DNA of 64,000 nucleotides from Cinclus cinclus (lineage: Eukaryota > Chordata > Aves > Passeriformes > Cinclidae). Position 1 is the first letter of the stretch. Each line of letters starts with the position of its first letter. Positions 47,758 to 62,440 of the stretch are shown here, in pieces. The translations under genes were made by a program, and so were the position numbers. The notes below the pieces were generated by a model. The model did not search any database and was not told the origin of the DNA. It saw only the letters and a program-made list of their open reading frames with translations. The stretch spans positions 138,523,762 to 138,587,761 of the forward strand of contig NC_085046.1 of the NCBI RefSeq assembly GCF_963662255.1. Reading direction: 5' to 3'.

Positions 47758-50700
47758 TGAAAGCCAAAATCAAGGGGTAGGGTTGCTAAGCCTCAGCTCA
47801 GAAGCCTGGTCCAAGACTCAAAATAAAGAACTGTCTATAACACTTAGTCTTTATGGCTGAAGCTGATTTTAAAAGCTTTTTCACAATTAGATTTGGAGGC
47901 TGGATGGGTTATCTTTCTATTGATTTTAAAGTATCTGTCAGTTTTCCTAGAATTCTCCTCTACTCTTCAGTAAAAAGGCTCCATTTCTGCTTACAGCCTA
48001 CCTATTATTTGCTTTTCTCCTTTCCATGCCTTGGAGCTTATACGTGCTTTTGTTTAGGTTCTTGAAAAGTGACAGGTACATATGAATGGATGACTGATCC
48101 ATTAAGTGTGCAGCAATGCTGTATTGATAATCGCAGTCTATGCATATCATTGATCCTTTCAGGTTATTGGATTCAATGGGAAATTTTATACACTATGACA
48201 CTTTGAGTTCAGTTTGGGTATGACTAAATGGGGAATGGCAGGCATGCAACATTGCAAAATGAAGGATTCCTGGGAAACCTCAGGTTTGGTACTTCCTTAT
48301 TTCAAAGTGTTGATTTTGTAACCAGATCTAACTTCATGTGAATCAGGACCTAATGGAAAACAGAGTCCATGAAAAAGGCAACTGAAGATTGTAGCAGGGC
48401 ACAAAACTACCTGGCTGAATTCGGATTGACCAGATAAGCAAATATCTGGCAATTCTCAACTTCACAGGACTTGATTTTACTCCTAAAAAAAAGCATGAAT
48501 CTCAAGTATATGTTGCTAATTTATTTTGTTGGAGAAAGTCCACTCTGTTCATGAGAAACATCCTCTCTATGACAGGTGGGACATTGATGCTGACTGCTTA
48601 TGATGCTGCACAATCACAAATTTCTGAGCAATCATTTATAACTGAGTTACCAGCTGCACACACCTTATTTCCAGTGGAGAGAACTGATGATAAATGAGGT
48701 GGAGAAGGCTCCTAAAGTGGGGCAAAGGAGGGAGCCCTTCCCAGCCCCCATTCCTCAGAGAGCAGCTCTGTAACCTCTTCTGCTGTGCTGGCTGCAAAGG
48801 AGCTACACCAGCATCAGCTTGTGGTGCTGGCAAGCTACCATGGCTTCCCTAAGCTCTGATAGGAGAGGCAGAAGCATCTCTGGAAGAACAATTTTGCAAG
48901 ACAAAAGTTATGTATCTCCTTTTATAGTAAGAGCTCCTCCTTTTTGTCCTGCCACATACATATGTACACACTCCTCAACCATATTTCAAAGCTCTGCTGG
49001 AAGTGCCAAAGATGTTAAAACTTCTCAGGATGAAGTAACAAGAACATTTTATGCTGAAATGGTCAGGGCTCCCAGGCATGCAGGTAGAACAACTGCCACC
49101 CTGATAATTAAAGCAATATAAGCTACAGCCTACCCCAGGATGGAGAAATACTTCCTCCTTTCCTCCATACCCTTGTATGAGTTGCAAGTTTCTGGTCCAG
49201 ACTATCCCAATAAAAGTGCTATCACTGTCAACAGGGTGAGAGGAATCCTCAGCAGGCTTCTTGTCTGGTCTTCCTGAATGAATCTGAATTTTAAATGTGC
49301 AAAATAAATGCTGGGTATCTGCCACAACTATTGCAGGAAGAAAAAAAGTATAATATAACATAATAGCTCATGTCTCAAGATTCTTTGATGCCAGGAAACA
49401 CAATACGCAAGTACAGCTATTTTTCTAACTTATTTATCTTTAGAGGTTGCCAGAAGAAGGTCTTTTTTGCCTCCCAGACCACCACAAAGTTGAGACATGG
49501 GGAACAAGTGATCATGCACATGGTTCTTCTGTGAAAGTTCTGGATTTTCCGAAGGGCCGTTTACAGTTACATGTTTATTCATTTTTCCAGTCAGTGAGCA
49601 TTACAAGAATACAGGACAGAAAAACAGAGGTTATGCTAATAATTCCCAAGTGACTATCAAGAGCGTGCATTTCAGTCTCTGATGCAGATGACAGCAGAGT
49701 TTCTCAGGAAGCTAAGGAAAGACACAGCCCAGCTTTGTGAAATTGCTTAGAAGCTAACAATTTGTAAAATTTATATCCATAAGGTCATACCAACAATTTA
49801 TTTTTAGGTAATTCTTTGAATTATTGGGGGCATTAGTCACATTCTCTGGTAGATATCAACTGTAATAGTTATAGTTAGGTAGTCAGGAATTTTCCATCAG
49901 AGCTGAAAAGTCCCAATGGTCAGCAAATACATCTACTACTTAAAAAAAAAAAACCAACAAAAAATCTTTTAATTGAAGAAACAGTACCTGAATTTCTGAC
50001 ATTCAGAAGTATCCTGTAGTAAAGATCTGACATTTTGACTGGGGCTTTTTTAATGGGATTTTCTGTCACATTAGACCGAAAAATTCTGTGAACTTGACTA
50101 AATACTGAGAATGTTGACCCATTTTACTGCCCTTCAGCACGATTCACTGAATAATCCAATATGTTGCCCTGCTTCAGTAGAGGTGAAATAAACTATACCT
50201 TGCTTCTTCATGGGGATATTGACAATAGATAAGCTGTTAATCTGCATTAAATGTAACTTTTTTTTTTTTTTTTTGTGATTTCTCCTTTTTGGAAACATCA
50301 GAAACTTCTGAAGAAAACAATGCAGACTGCTAAGCCATGCCTAAACAAAAGCTGTTATGAACAAAAAATTGTACCGTTGGGCAAAAGAACAAAACAGTCT
50401 TCAGAGACACCTTTCTGCAGAAATCTCACTATCTTTATCATATTATTTGTCATGATATTTCACCCTGCATTCTTTCTGCTTTCCAAAGTAAGTGAAAAAC
50501 AGTCACCTTTAATGGAAGGACCTTTGATATGTCCATTCTTATGTTCTTCTACATGCACCTGTTCCCATTGTGAATGTACATAATTCTATTGAAATTAACC
50601 TGGTGAAGAGGTGAAGAGGGCTCTTCATATTTAAATACTCCTTTTTCCATTCTATAGTCACAAAGGATTTGGTACAATACTCAGGGAAGTTAATGGGAGT

Positions 50701-52092
50701 TTTTCATTCATTTGTATTGAAAGACATGCTGAAGAATCTCATTCTCTCAGTCTCGTTCTGTAGCTTCTCTTTACTTTTTCTCTTTATCCTGTTTCTTCTT
50801 TCTACAAAAAAAAAAAAAAAAGGGATATTCTCTTTTGCTCCCATGTCTTTTCCATTTGCATCATACATCCTTCCCAACCCTTGTCACACGCCTATCAGGT
50901 GCAACAAGGTGTGTCTGAAAAAGCTACCTGGCTTTCTTATTCTCATTCGTGGTGGAGCTTGTTTCTCCCACATACAGGACAAAGTCAAATGCTTTGTGGA
51001 AATCTAATAGAATCAACTCTCCACTCTGGAGTTATGACATACAGCCAAAGGAAAAATACAGGCATCACTTCTGGACATGAACTGTTCTTGGGAACAACTG
51101 CATAAGCAATACTGTGGCATTGTGTGAAAACTTCTCAGCTTTGCTGGATGTAGTCTGATTCACAGGATCATCTTAGCTCTCTCTGTAACCACTGCACTGG
51201 TTGATCTGCAAACCAAATTGTCTTCCCCTGCTTAATGGGGGATGACTCTTCTCTTTATGAAGTAAATTGTCTGTGTCATCTGTAAGGTTATTTAGGCAAA
51301 ATGTTGAGGTTTTAACCTCAGATAAAGATATTTGCAAATACATTAACTCTGTCCCAGTTTGATACTCTGGTTTTTTGTTTTTTTCAAGAGAGAAAATGTA
51401 GTATCATGTAAGAACAACTAAGGTCAGTGGAAAGCAAGGCACCTCATATTTCCTCACCACTGTAGCCAGATGAAAAGCAGAAAATCCCTTGGCTCTGTGT
51501 AAGCCCTGCTCAGCAATAACAGAAACATCTCTATATTATTGACCCTATGTTGATAAGAACAACATCTCAGCCACCTCTCTAAATGAAAGGCAGAGGTAAG
51601 ACAAGTCTGTAGCTTAAATAGCTGTGGAGAACAGTTTGTCAAGAACACTGTAAGCTGCAGCAAGTTAAATCAGTGGGCCTTGGAACTATTATATAATGGA
51701 AGCAGACCAAGCATTGCTGTAGGCTTCACTGGTAAGTGTTACACTTCAGGCAGAAAGCTGCTCTCTAACTGTAATACATTGTGAAATAAATTAGCTTTTA
51801 GGAAAAAGCATGTAGAACTAATTGGAATTTGGGCCTAATATTGATGTAAAGTTATAAATTTTTCAAATACAATTGTTTATTTAAACAGGTAAATGTATTA
51901 AATATACTTTACTAAATATATAGTCCAGAAGATCCAGCAGGTTACAGAACAATGGTAACTAGCCATTAAAAGAGGGTACTTGTATTTTCACTCTCTTGAA
52001 GTAGTAATATGGAGATGACACATCTTACAATCACCACCAGCAGCTCTGAGCAGGAATGATTCCGTGAAATTCCCAGGCTTATGATGTGTACC
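47758..52092. other. Intergenic spacer without a supported gene
   Basis: Poly(T) at about 50257-50274, poly(A) at about 50804-50821 and a shorter A-run at about 49941 are the only low-complexity tracts. The 128-codon minus-strand frame at 48975-49361 has no recognised domain. Confidence 0.6.
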
Positions 52093-52675
52093 TGTGATGG
52101 TTTTGGCTGGGGTCGAGATTATTTTCTTAACTGCTATGGGGCTATGTTTTAGATTTGTGCTGAATACAAAGTTGGTAATATAAAGATGTTTTTGTTATTG
52201 CTGAGCAGGGCTTGCACAGAGCCAAGGCATTTTCTGCTTTTCATGCAGCCATGGTAGTGAGGAAATTGGGGGTGCCTGGGAGGTTGGGAGGAGACACAGC
52301 CAGGACAGGTGACCTCAAGTGTCCTAAGGGAAATTCCAGACCACATGACATCATGCTCAGGATACAAAGTGGGGGAAGCAGGAAGAGGGGGAATGTTTCA
52401 AGTGATGGTGTTTGTCTGCCCAAGTCACTGCTATAAGTGATGGGGCCCTGCTCTCCTGGAGATGGCTGAACACCTGCCTGCCAGTGGGAAGCAGTGAATT
52501 AATCCTTGTTTTGCTTCACTTTTGTGCTCAGCTTTTTCTTTTCTTATTAAACTGTCTTTATCTCAACCTACGAGTGTTCTGGCTTTAACTCTGCTGATTC
52601 TCTCCCCACTCCTGCTGATGGGACAGTGAGTCAGAAGCTGCCTGAGGCTTCGTTGCTGGCTGGGGTTAAACCACA
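52093..52675 (+). mobile_element. Solo LTR of an avian endogenous retrovirus (ERVL-like)
   Basis: The element is about 583 bp and bounded by TG...CA: it begins TGTGATGGTTTTGGCTGGG and ends GGGGTTAAACCACA. Internally it has ACACAGCCAGGACAGGTGACC and a late TTCTTATTAAACTGTCTTTATCTCAACC block with an ATTAAA signal, as at the R/U5 end of this common bird LTR type. No gag, pol or env sequence follows, so it is a solo LTR. The flanking 5 bp do not form an obvious target-site duplication. Confidence 0.8.
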
Positions 52676-52678
52676 ATA

Positions 52679-52868
52679 ATGGGTATGCTTGTTTTGACTG
52701 AGATAGAGGTAATTTTCTTCACAGTAGCCGATATGAGGCTGTGTTTTGGATTTGTGCTGGAAACAATGTTGATAAGACAGGGATGCTTTAGTTACTGCCA
52801 GGCAGTGCTTACACAGTATCAAGGCGTTCTCTGCCTCTCACATCACCCCTACCCCAACAGTAGGAAGC
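52679..52868 (+). mobile_element. Partial LTR of the same family, 5' part only
   Basis: It starts TGGGTATGCTTGTTTTGACTG three bases after the complete LTR ends and aligns with its 5' part (TTTTGGATTTGTGCTGGAAAC, GGCAGTGCTTACACAG, AAGGCGTTCTCTGCCTCTC). It then breaks off at about 52868. It is clearly diverged from the neighbouring copy, so the two are not a recent duplication. Confidence 0.75.
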
Positions 52869-55800
52869 CCGCCTGTATCCCCATAATGATCCCTTCTGTT
52901 TTAAAAGCTCTGAATACTATACATAATCCCTGTAATTAATCTAGCTCCATAGGCTTCTGTTTATGTGCCAGTTATTTTGGCCGTGTGTATCAGAAGAAAT
53001 AACTGGTTGTAGCCAGTCAGGGTTTATTGAAAGTAGGGAATTACTATTTGGAGCAAAGTCTGTTTCTAAAAAGCCTGCTGTATAAGCCTATGCTCATTGG
53101 AAACACCAAAGTTGATCCTGATGACACATCCTATTTGCTGAAAGTTTACGGTAGATTGACTCACGCAGTTTTATGTTGTGCTCAGTTCAAAACACTTTTT
53201 TTTTTTTTTGGTTGAGTGGTAGCTGTTTCAGTGGTTACCTTTTGGTTTGATGGTTTGTTTTCATAGGGCAGAGAAAGTTTACCCAAATTATGAGCAGTTG
53301 CCAGTATTGCCAGAAGAAAAATGTCATCCTGACATTGATTTCTTTGGGGAATGAATCATGCAGCTATATAACTTTAAGCAGAACTGTCTGTCTAGATTTG
53401 TGATCTTTTTCTTTCCTTTAGTACAAAGTTTGTCACTTGAAACAATGTGCGATGTCTCGTCTTAAGCATATTTATAGTTTTCCCCCTGTTTACCAACATT
53501 TCTGTTCTGTGTGTCATTTGTGTCTGGCATATGCATCATCACAAGTTCCATTTCAGTATAGAAACCCATAATTTCACTTTATATTTTGTCCATATGCATC
53601 ATTTTTGTGGCTATGTTTTATCCATGATGGAGCATTACAAGGAGGCCTTCTTAATGACAGAAACTATAACGTGTCCCAAATATAGCACAGAATGGATAAT
53701 TGCAGTTGGGAGTTTAGGGTTATTTTTGGTTTTGACAATTAATGACTGCCTACAAGGAGGTTTTATTGAATTGCATCACATAAAAAACCACTAACAGAAA
53801 ACCAATGACATATTCCTTTGGAGATCTCCCTTGAGCTCATCTAATCCAAAGAAAATCAAAATGGCCAAATCTTGAAATCAGCACAAACAGAAAATCTAAG
53901 TAATTAATACAGCTTGATGGATTTTTTCAGGCCAGATACTGTTCACTTGAAATCTTCCACTTATGAGGAAAGAACTGAGGAATCCCAGGAGCAGCAAAAT
54001 CAAAGCAGCTGATGTTTCTAGTCTGGTTCTAATGTCATGTAATTAGAAAAACAGATAAATCATAACCTCTCACTGTCTCATCTCTGCTTTCTTTTTAAGA
54101 TTGATCATTCCCTTCATTCCTTGTTCTATTACTGTGGGTCCCTGTTACTTACTACTTATTAGGTGCTGATAAATGCAAATCTTTGGAGGTATAAAGCCAT
54201 AGTATTTGCCCTGATGTTCAGGGGCTCTCATCAACAAATCTCACCTTTTGTCCTTTGTTTCCTTGATAAAAGGCAGCTCAGAATTCAGTTTCTGACTCCA
54301 TTGTCTGCTGGCCCCCTTATGGAGCAGCACTCACTGGACATGTGCCTGTCTGTATGGCAGAGCATGACAGCAGGTACAGTCATTCACATCTGAGGAAGTT
54401 GTCACTAAGCATTCAGTTACTGACTGATTCCCCACCACAAATCCTTCTTAAGGTAAAACACGTGAATATCTTCCTAGTGCTAATTGGCAATAATTCACTT
54501 TCAGATTGATTAAGCCTAGAAATTATTTTTTTAAAGTTACAATTGGAAAGAAGCCAGTTCCAGCTGGAGAACTGGCATAGGCAGCATTGAGCAGGATGCA
54601 AGTCAAATTCTATTTACAGTGCTCATCTGTACCCTTGTGAAATTGGCTCCCCACCTCTGTGAGCAGGTGCTGTGCCATCCTTCTGCATAGGTACAAGGTG
54701 GGCAGCCAAGCCATCGTGGGCACACACTGACTGTGGGCAGGAAGGGCACAAATCCAAGCCCAGGAATGTGGATGCAACAGCATGGCTGGAGTGTAAGCAC
54801 AGATTTAACAGTAAATGGACCATGTCAACAGTATGAAGCTGGAATCACCTCTGATATCAGCCAAACAGCCTCCCCCTCTGTGTGAAGTAATTTTCACTGC
54901 CAAGGGATCAAGACATATACTGCACCAGAAAGGGAAAGAGCTAAAGAAGAGCAGTCAGATCTTTGTAATGTGTTGTACATTCATGTTCTCTCTGCTCTTT
55001 GTACAGCCTTTTTGCTTTTGATTAGATTGTTGGTCTTTGGAAAGAGAACAACTGATCTGTGATGCAGCAGAGTGGGTGTTTTTCATGGCAAACCTCTTGT
55101 GTGATGTAAAGCCAGAGACCAGTTACAATGAGATCTAATCTCTTACCATTAACCCAACTGCTCCTAAGTCTGCGTTTATTCTTAACTACTTCTGACTGGT
55201 GAGAACTTAAGGATGTGCTTTTAAATCTTACCACCTGAGGGGTAAGATCCCTTTGCCACAGAACAGTAGAACCTGTCAGGATCTACTCTTTGCTCCCAAT
55301 TCATGCTGCTCTGACCAAATTGCAAGCACCTAGCAGATTGTGGCGATTTCCTGTCCCTTAGACTGAAGGTGACCCTGAAACTCATAAGAAAAAAGCTGGA
55401 ATCTCCAAAAACTTGGAGAAATGACAGTGCTACATAATGTTTTACTGATACTGTTGGAGACAGTCTGACATTGTCTTTGGAACTGATTTAATCTTACTTG
55501 TAAACTCATAAATTCTTTTGAATGCTGTCATAAAATTCCATACATAAAAAAAAAAACAACAAACATGCCCCAGTTTTTGGTGATGAGAATTACTGTGCTG
55601 ATTTATGAACCTTTCTTCTATATCTGTACTTATATTGCTGCAGCCAGAGAGCAGGTAGATTAAAAAGCAAAGCATCCAAGTAGGTGTCACTTCCCATACA
55701 AGGATGAGACAAACAAAAACTTGAAGGCTAGGAGAATCCTGCCTCAGGGAATAATGCAGAAAACTCTGTGGTTTCTATCAATGACAAAGTGACTACTATT

Positions 55801-58800
55801 CAGAAATCTTTTTGTAAGCCTTGTAGCTCATTTTTTTCCTTGTTAGAGGTGGCTCAACAGTTAAACCAAGTGATGTGAATTACTCCAAATTGGTTGAAGT
55901 CACAGCAGTCCTTTTATCCAGTCTGTGCTAGTACTGTATTTTACATGTTTATATGTTAAACCACTATTAAACTAAAACCCAGCCATAATGACATCACATT
56001 GTACACTTAAGCAAGTGTCCACAATTCAGAGGAATGCATATGAACTGGGGAGTGGGATCCAGCCTTCCAGTTTACAAATCACATGTCAAAATCTCCAGGG
56101 GTCCCAGCAAGAATCATCACCGTGTAGGAAAACCTTATAATTTTAAAATCTTCATTACACAAAATTTGAGCTTGTAAAAAGACTTAATTCATTAGCAGGT
56201 TAAAAAGGAAAAAAAAAAACCTAATAACATAACAAAACAAAGGGCTTTCTAAATGTGAACTGGGTGAAGGAGTTTTTTCCCTTTAGTTTTGTTATGCTGT
56301 GAAATGGAAAATAAGCCACCAGCATCATCCTTGCCTCCTTTAGGCTAGCAAACAGTCTGGCAGACAGTAACTAGGAAGATGAGGCTCAGAGGGAGAATGA
56401 GGCTCAAAACTTTCTTTTTCTTGCCAGAAAGACACCCACACATATATAAAACCAGTGTTACAACACATTACACAATACTGTGTGTCCCCAAACAGCAGGG
56501 AAACAACTTAGGATGTAAGATAGAGTTCACTGGGCAGGACAGACATCTTGAAACACATTTGGTAGCAGAGTTCAGGCAGTGACCAAGGCCAGGAGTCTCT
56601 GGGCTTGGAGGGAAGTTTTCAAGCTTTCTCTGTTTTCCTGCTCTCTCATTTTCCTCACATCCTTGCCCTCCCTTTTAGCTGGATCTTGCAGGGCAGGAAG
56701 CTGCCTCCTGTTTTGTTGGTGTTTCTTTTGCAAACTACCAAAGGAAGTGCTAAAAGCTGTTTGACTCTAGCTCTCTTCAGAAGGTATGCAGCAGAATTGG
56801 AACTGAAAAGGAAGACAAAAAGAGAAACTAAATAATTATAAATCTAGATGATCTGTATAATAATAACATATAAGGTTAACCTATAACATGGGTAATGCAT
56901 GACACATCAGCTGAATTCTAAGATCAGGAGAGTAAGATCAAGTAAGACTGGTAGAGCTTAAGGTTTGAAGTTTTGTTGTTGCCTTGCATGATAAACAGTT
57001 TTCATACAAAATCCACAAATCAGCACATCACCTATGTACCACTTAGTATTTTAGGGTTTTCTCCTGGACACAAGCCTAACATCTGCCATCTCCTGTGATT
57101 ATGTCTGCCCCCACCACATGGCTTTTTCCAGAGCACCCCACACAGTTCACCACTTCATGGCGGGGTTTCAGAGCATGCTGGAAAGCAAAGCTCAGCCTTG
57201 CCCTAATCCAAGGCTTTGTACAAGATTCTGTCAGTTTGTGTTGCAGTGTCAGCAACTTTTCTGTTCTCTTAAGTGCTAAAGAGAGTAGAATCAACCTTTT
57301 TCAGTTTATCATGTTTGTTATGGTGGGGAGTATGTCTATTATCTTGAGGCAACTTGTACATGACTTTGCCACTAATCCATACTATAAACTTAGAAAGCAA
57401 ACACAAGAGACTGCACACCAGTGCTATTTCAGTTCACAGCTGCATGTGCAGGTCTGTTTCTAGATAGAAATACTTTCATTAACCATGCAATCCTCTGTTT
57501 AATTGCTTACATGATTTTTAGTTTTTTAAGAAAGGAGCCTCAAACCAGAATGGCAAGGGTATAACTAGGCAGGACAGAAGTGTGATTCCAGGCAGAACAT
57601 TATATTTGGTTCCTATTTATGCAGCCTAAAATAACAACTCTTGAAAGAGCATCAGGGATGTTCAAATTCCAGAGCCAGAAATGAGCTCTGTAGCTCAAGA
57701 CATGATGTGATCTCTAGGAGGAGAGCAAAGAACTCTAAAAGACAGAAATGCCTGAGATAAGAATGTAAAAATCTGAGGCTGGGTACATACCCATAATCTC
57801 TCAAGTGTAAACAAACAGTTAAACTTATGTCAGGGAGCAGCATGTTTAGCTTTCTGAAGTAGACATATTTCCCAGAAGGAATTACATAAATATTTATGAA
57901 AATGAAGCAGGAAATATTTTCCCAGGGTAGGACACTGTTCAGCACTGCATCAGCTCAGTAGAAGCTGGGGTTTATTTTGTCAGTCTTCTTCTGGAACTGA
58001 ATAATTGCCGTCTTGTTTGCAAAAATCTGTTCTGACACAGGAAGAGGCTGCAGTTAGATAAACACAATTACAAGCCACATTGAGTATTTCATTTCTATCA
58101 CATCTCTGAATACATATGAGAATGCCTTACGTTTTTGGGTAGCTTCTCTGAGTGATTGCATGGAAAACAATAGCAATAGGTATCTGTCTTAAGACTCTCT
58201 GAAAGCCTGGTGCCATTATGTCACAGGTGTATTCAGTAGAACTAAAAGCCTGCAGGCTAACAGACAGAGAAGCATTCTCAATCCAAGTGCTAACAATAGA
58301 AGTGTTTATAAAACATTCACTTATGAGCCAGGACATTCATGCTAAGTGCAAAAGTTAGAAACAAAAAGCTGTAATGCAATGCTACCTGAGTGAGCAGAAG
58401 TTACACAGGATTGAGGTCTGTTTACCAAATGGGGTACAGGGTGCAATATTGCACCTCATAAAACATCCAGCAGCTCTCTGAATCTGTGGTCTGCAGCTCA
58501 AACTCCTTATGAGATTTCAGTGCTGACCAGCTGTTCTGTTCCCTGGGCACCATCTGTCTCCAAATCCCTCCCGTCTCATGGCAGATAAGTACAGCTGGAA
58601 CCTCTGTCAGCTTTTCTGTTTAAGGGCTAAAAGCTGAGGGGTATAGGAGTGGGAAAGGAGAAATAGGAGCATCCCAAGAAGGGGTTGTAAGCTCTAGTGC
58701 AGACCTAAGGTTCTCCCAGAGTGCCATCACTGTGTCAGATCAGAAAAAGCTCACACCCATCCCTCAAGGTACCCAACTCAACAGAGAGCCAAACTCATCA

Positions 58801-61800
58801 GCAGGAAATGAGAGAGATCATAGCTGATAGTGGAACATTAATTTTTATACAGCTGATGCTGATGAAGCTTCTCAGACATCCAACAAGATGTTGGATGATG
58901 ATCTATAGAGTCCTACAAGCTCTGTTTACCAAACATATAAGCTGTAAGATTTTGGACAATTTTGTCCTTAGGTTGGTTGTTTTTGTCAGTTATTTTCAGG
59001 CACATCAAAATCTAGTCATTGTTTATATCTTAGAGGAATGACAACTGGTGGAGATTGTGTTTAAGGGCTCAAATAGCCGATGGTGTCAAAACTGAAAACG
59101 GCACTTTACAAAATAGTGCTTGGATTACTTTCCTACATACACATTGCAATCCACAGTACTTTACTCTTCCTTTTCCATTTCCTCTAAGCTTTGCCACCAT
59201 GACTGATGTATCCAGCATGACAGAATGAAGCACCCCAAATCATCATGACCCCTGACACCAGAAGAGAAATCATCTAGGTAGGATCTCAAAGCAAAGAAAT
59301 ATTCTACTTTTTAAATTTTTTTTCCCTAGGTAAAGAAGGGGAATGTTCTCCTTAATGCTGAATTTGGGTCAGAAAGGATGCCAGTGGACTCTCAACACTT
59401 ATGTCTGAATCAACCCATGGTTACAAGCAGGATGTATTAACCTGCAGTCCAACCACAGGATCTGTGACTCTACAAATGATGAAAATTGGCTGTATATCTG
59501 GCCACCTTTTGATGAAAAGCATTTCAGCATGTTGTCTGTGCTCCTTATAGTCTGTTGACATTTAACTACTAATATCTGAAGAGTAAACAAATGAAGGTTA
59601 TGCAAGTCTCCAAGGAAACTACTTGGACTCCAAATAGACAATACACAAGACAAAGATTACCTAGCTAGTGCTCATCTCAAAGAACAGACTCTTTCTGGAC
59701 ATTTTTTGGTGCCTTTTCAGGGTTTTCTTGTAAAACATTCATGCCCTTGGAAGTGTTTGTTTTGTGACTTTTATGTCTAGATGATGTGGCCTAGACTGCT
59801 TTTCTTCCTTGCCTACAGTCATTTCTTTAAGCATGATTCAATGAGAATTAACATGCACAATAGGCACTCTGCTTCATTGAATCTCCATCAGCAATGAAGC
59901 TGCTTGAAGATTTTTCAGTGAAACTGGTTTGATAAATACTGATTTGCCAAAACACAGGCTTTTCACAGCAGTACATCAGTTTTGACGGATTGCCTGTTAA
60001 GGCTGGTTTTCTAGCTCCAGGACAGAATTCCTGGTCCAACACACAGGAAGACATAACTGATTAGCACACACCCTTGTAATAAGGCAATATAACCTTAAGG
60101 CTCTACTGCAAGCAATGGTTTGAACTAGGCAGAGAAATAATTAAAATCTGAATCTCCTACATTTTGAGTAGTTTTAGATCCATTTAGATCCATTAAGTTT
60201 TTAGATCCATTAAGTCAAATTTCTCACAGTATTTTCAGGGGGCTTGTGACTGTCATGGAAGGTGGGGTGGGGGTGGGAGGTGGGGGCTGGGGAAGAGTTG
60301 AGTCTTCATTTATATTCTAAAGTGGAATAAAAACATTTGTAAATGATCACACCACTGTCAGAAAAAACGTTTCCTGCTTAGACCGGGATAGTAACTGAAG
60401 TAGTTAAACAAATGGTTTCCTTTCTCACTTACACTTACACCCCTCTTTATCCCTGATAAATAACAAACAAGTCACTGTAAGTCTCTCAGTACTGTGGAAC
60501 AGATAGCATCATTCATGTCAGTTTGGCAACAGTTCCCAAAATGCCTCCTCCAACCCTAAGTACACTAGCTTCCCACTCCTACGCTCTCTATTCTTGCTCT
60601 TACATTGACCTTCTGCTCACAAAATGGAAAGTGAAGAGAAGAAAATGTTAAATAAAACAGATTTACAGTGTACAAGTCAGAGGCACAGTGCCCAATGCAA
60701 ATCACAGAGGAACAAGTTTATTTCTGGTATGACTCTACTCAAGTATAATCCTGACTTTGTCTTTCCTCCCCCTCTAGCTGTGTGTACCCGTTATCAAGGC
60801 CACATTTGAGGGTTTAAGTTAGATGACATTCTTTAGGACAAAGACCACTATTCATTTCTGAAAAGCACTGTATACAGTTTAACAGCAACAACAACAACAA
60901 CAACAAAAAAAAAAACCACCAAAACAAAACAGAAAATCACCAAAAAAACAAACAAACAAAACCTGTCTTACAGTTTTAGAAAGGGGGACAATCTGTGAGC
61001 AGGTTAGAAAGGAAAAGGGAGAGGAGTATCCTGACCCTTCTTGGGACTATGGCCAATATTTTATTATCATTTTGAGATGAAAGCCTGAAGTCTGAGACTT
61101 CCTTCAGGCTTTAAGTAACAGTATTGACTTTTATGTCAGTACTGCTACTTATTCTGTATGCTCAAAGGCTGAAACATAGGACCAGGGAACCAATACTCTA
61201 AAATAATGAGAAAAGCCTCTCAAAAGCTATTAACATAGGAAATGCATTTTTTCCTAGAATGGAAAGCAAACACCCTCTCATACACTACATAGTTCAAAAG
61301 ACTAATTCAGCTTTTTAAGTAGCTGTCTCATTGTGTGAGAAACCAGAAGTTAACAAAATTCCTGGAAATATTACAAATAGTCAGCTCCCCTTTCTTTCCT
61401 GCCAGGCTACCTTGAACATCCTCCTATGCCTGGTAACTGTGCTGTCCTTAAGAGAAAGCTAGAGTTTCTTCTAGGAAGGAATTGCACACAGGTAGGTATC
61501 TGTCATAACTCCCTCCAAAAGGAAGGATGCATGCAACCTGTTTATCCAAGATGACTTCTTCACTGATTTCAGGGTGCCAGCACCCAGCTGAACACCTGAA
61601 AGTTACCTCAGGATTCAAACCAGCTGGAGTTTTCTCTGGACAACCCAAAGATAAACTGTTGGGATCTATGCTACAGCACTGTCCCGATATATGGTCTCTC
61701 CCAGTGCATGGGAAGAGTGATATGGGAGAAGGTGATGCCATCATTCAAGCTCATCTTGTTCTGTGTCTTCTGTCCTGCAGATTGTCCCTTCTCTACTCTG

Positions 61801-62440
61801 TCTACCAACATGATCTGGGCTTGGGGCTAGCATTGTGGAGCAATCTGTAAGCATAAACCCATCACTTGTGGGTTTCATGAATACTCATAAAACACTCATG
61901 AATAATGTCAGCTTTTCATTTGGTGCTCTGGGGACTGTGGGTACCTGGCACCCAAAAGGTGAGATACAGCATCGGTGCTTTCCACCCACAGTGGACTGGC
62001 AGCTTGTCTGCTGTCACTAACAGTCTCCTTAGTGAAAAGCTTTTATGCTAAAGTATCTCTACTTGTTATATGCATTCTGCATTACTCTTCCAGCACACAA
62101 CCAGCCAAATTTATCCTATAACCAATTAATACACACTTGGATACAATGCCAAAGTCTTTTGTCCCTTGAGTAAATGAGAAGCTGGGCATGAAGAATCAGT
62201 GCTGAGAGGAAAAAATTTACAAGAGAGATATTCCCATATGCTAGAGAAATTTTCCATGGCAAAAGGAGCTAAATGTCTCACAGATAAGAGATAAACTGGA
62301 ATAAACAGCTGTCAGTGTTAAATAAATATCCTGGATAATGTGCAGGACAGAAATAACTACAGCATTGTCAAACTCCTTTCTTCACTTTATTTAGCTGTTC
62401 TTGCATGTAGCTCCCAAGCTTTCCACTGCTCCAGTTAGTG
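52869..62440. other. Intergenic spacer upstream of COLEC10 without a supported gene
   Basis: Mostly unique-looking AT-rich sequence. T-runs lie at about 53198-53209 and an A/C-rich low-complexity stretch at about 60880-60962. Imperfect repeats of TTTAGATCCAT occur at about 60174-60210 and a G-rich GGTGGGG stretch at about 60260-60290. Open frames of up to 122 codons show no domain. Confidence 0.6.
60880..60962. repeat. (CAA)n / (CAAA)n A/C-rich low-complexity tract
   Basis: AACAACAAC repeats, then an A-run, CACCAAAAC and CAAACAAACAAA units over about 80 bp. Confidence 0.9.

Noticed and set aside
48975..49361. 128-codon minus-strand frame
   Set aside because: No domain, signal or splice support; base composition is like the surrounding spacer.
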